Assembly: GCA_019635435.1 (NCBI GenBank)
Contig: JAHBZM010000002.1
Span: forward strand, 1 to 23,949
Source of the DNA: Ramlibacter sp.
Lineage (GTDB): Bacteria; Pseudomonadota; Gammaproteobacteria; Burkholderiales; Burkholderiaceae_C
Length of the DNA stretch: 23,949 bases
Direction of reading: 5' to 3'
The notes under the pieces were generated by a model. The model worked only from the letters and a program-made list of their open reading frames with translations, searched no databases and was not told the DNA's origin. Of the stretch, positions 22,873-23,949 are shown piece after piece. Made by a program: the position numbers and the translations under genes. Every line of letters begins with the position of its first letter. Position 1 is the stretch's first letter.

Positions 22873-23243
22873 TCAGCGCGGCACTTGCGTTCGGCTGTCC
22901 GCCTGCCTGAGCATTCGCCGGAAGGCGATGAGCACGATCGCCCGCCGGATCGCCATCGGCATGAACAACCATTGCACCGGCACATGCTGCAGCATCCAGT
23001 TGGTGGTGGCGATGCTCACGATGGTGAGTGCGAACGCAATTGGTACGTGAGGACGGAGCCAACATCTTCTGCGGATGCGTGCCTGGCGGCCAGCGCGGAG
23101 AACTGCGGCGAGTCGCCGACCACCGTCGCGCCCAGGAACAGTGGGGGCGACGCGCGCGCTGCCTACGCGCTCGCTCCAGTGCCCGCGCGGCAGAGCCGAT
23201 CGCGCCGCTGGCCATCACGAGGAAGGACGACGGCGACACCTAG
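22873..23243 (-). pseudogene. Remnant of the C-terminal half of an MFS transporter
   Basis: The minus strand encodes pieces of a major facilitator in several frames. The first reads SSFLVMASGAIGS near 23235-23190. After a gap comes LFLGATVVGDSPQFSALAAR...GSVLT at 23141-23046. A shifted frame then reads IAFALTIVSIATTNWMLQHV, VPVQWLFMPMAI and FRRML, ending at the stop at 22873. The DSPQFSALAA segment is a familiar marker of certain burkholderial MFS permeases. At least two frame breaks and internal losses make it inactive. The stretch 23244-23452 shows no recognisable gene. Confidence 0.65.
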
Positions 23244-23452
23244 CCCGGATATTTCGCGAGCCTAGGTGGCTGCCTAAATCTTGAGCAGTTTCGGGGGTCC
23301 GCGGAATTCGTGCGGGTTGGAGGCAGGCTGGTAGGCCTCTTTTTCTGCCGCCCAGGCGTACTACCCCCTTACCCCCGTTGTTTGTCGGCGTGCCGAGGAC
23401 AGCACTATGCGAGGTTCTACGGGGCCAGGGCACGCGCTGCCATGAGGAACAC

Positions 23453-23869
23453 GTGCTTCGGTCCCTCACCCCAGAGGCTGCGTTGCGGGCCGCCCAGGCT
23501 GCCCTGCAAAGTTGCGCGCGCACAGGCTATCAAGTGGGCGGCGCGGTCAGCGACCGTGCGGGCCACTCCCTGGTCATGCTGCGCGATCGCCTCGCTGGAC
23601 CGCATACGCCGGAAACTGCGTTGAACAAGGCCTATGCCGCGGTCACGTTCAAGATGGACACCCTGGCGTTCGCCCGTGCCACCCAGGCTACGGAGGTATC
23701 CTCGGGAATCCGGGAACTGCCGCGCGTGGTCGCCATCGGCGGTGGGCTGCCTATCGAGTCCGCCGGTTCACTGGTGGGCAGTATCGGCGTGTCGGGTGCG
23801 CCCGGCGGAGATGCCGATCACGCCTGCGCGCCAGGCATCGCCGCCATCAACGACGATCTCGAGTTCTGA
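23453..23869 (+). CDS. GlcG/HbpS-family heme-binding-like protein
   Basis: A 138-residue protein of the GlcG/HbpS family (PF03928). Visible hallmarks are AVSDRAGHSLVMLRD, AGPHTPETALNKAYAA, and the Gly-rich end IGGGLPIESAGSLVGSIGVSG followed by GGDADHACA. The family binds heme or small organic ligands and is often encoded near catabolic oxidases, but its exact job is mostly unknown. I chose GTG 23453, which has GAGGA just upstream; an earlier TTG at 23378 would add 25 non-family residues. No signal peptide is visible, so it is probably cytoplasmic. The 80 bases after it hold no gene. Confidence 0.85.
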   Translation: MLRSLTPEAALRAAQAALQSCARTGYQVGGAVSDRAGHSLVMLRDRLAGPHTPETALNKAYAAVTFKMDTLAFARATQATEVSSGIRELPRVVAIGGGLPIESAGSLVGSIGVSGAPGGDADHACAPGIAAINDDLEF

Positions 23870-23949
23870 ACCCCGGCCAGGTCGTCGTGGCGGAGACAAA
23901 GCTGTGGCGCAACAACCGTGAGGCAAGGCGCAGCGTGCTGGCCTATGGA

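Noticed and set aside
23244..23452. Possible insertion-sequence end before the GlcG-like gene
   Set aside because: No transposase frame, terminal inverted repeats or target duplication could be identified.

Overview
The window is GC-rich with dense, short-spaced genes. It carries three periplasmic Bug-type (tripartite tricarboxylate, TTT) receptors, three Rieske oxygenases, and IclR, MarR and LysR regulators. This combination is typical of Betaproteobacteria, order Burkholderiales (Comamonadaceae-like). That placement is inferred from gene content, not from a marker gene. No rRNA, tRNA, CRISPR array or intact insertion sequence was seen.

Left part (1-8240), aromatic or organic acid oxidation. 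A phthalate-4,5-dioxygenase-type Rieske oxygenase is followed by a Bug receptor. Next come a MarR regulator on the minus strand, a divergent FMN/2Fe-2S oxygenase reductase, an IclR regulator, a second Bug receptor, and a two-subunit Rieske oxygenase (alpha plus beta) with translationally coupled genes. A frameshifted copy of a nitrate-reductase-associated-protein family gene (PF09655-like) lies between the reductase and the IclR gene.

Middle part (8240-16880), sulfur oxidation. It holds a TauE/SafE permease, a decayed acyl-CoA carboxylase tail, an intact nitrate-reductase-associated-protein family gene, and a YeiE-like LysR regulator. The regulator is divergent from a tightly coupled operon: soeA (molybdopterin subunit), soeB (four [4Fe-4S] clusters), soeC (DmsC-like membrane anchor) and a SulP permease lacking a STAS domain. 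This looks like a cytoplasmic-facing sulfite dehydrogenase feeding electrons to quinone, with anion transport and a candidate sulfite-sensing regulator.

Scar region (16880-18910). Two extra partial copies of the soeC 3' end plus the sulP 5' end flank a hemerythrin gene. They are closer to each other than to the intact operon, so they record duplication or recombination involving a second soeC-sulP allele.

Right part (18910-23949). It holds a MarR regulator and a minus-strand operon of Bug receptor plus a Rieske oxygenase paralogous to the first gene of the window. Divergent from that operon is a TauD/TfdA dioxygenase, with a MarR-like operator between them. Then come a decayed MFS transporter tail and a GlcG/HbpS-like protein. 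The window thus looks like an accessory catabolic region with repeated oxygenase/receptor modules, a sulfite-oxidation operon and several decaying genes.
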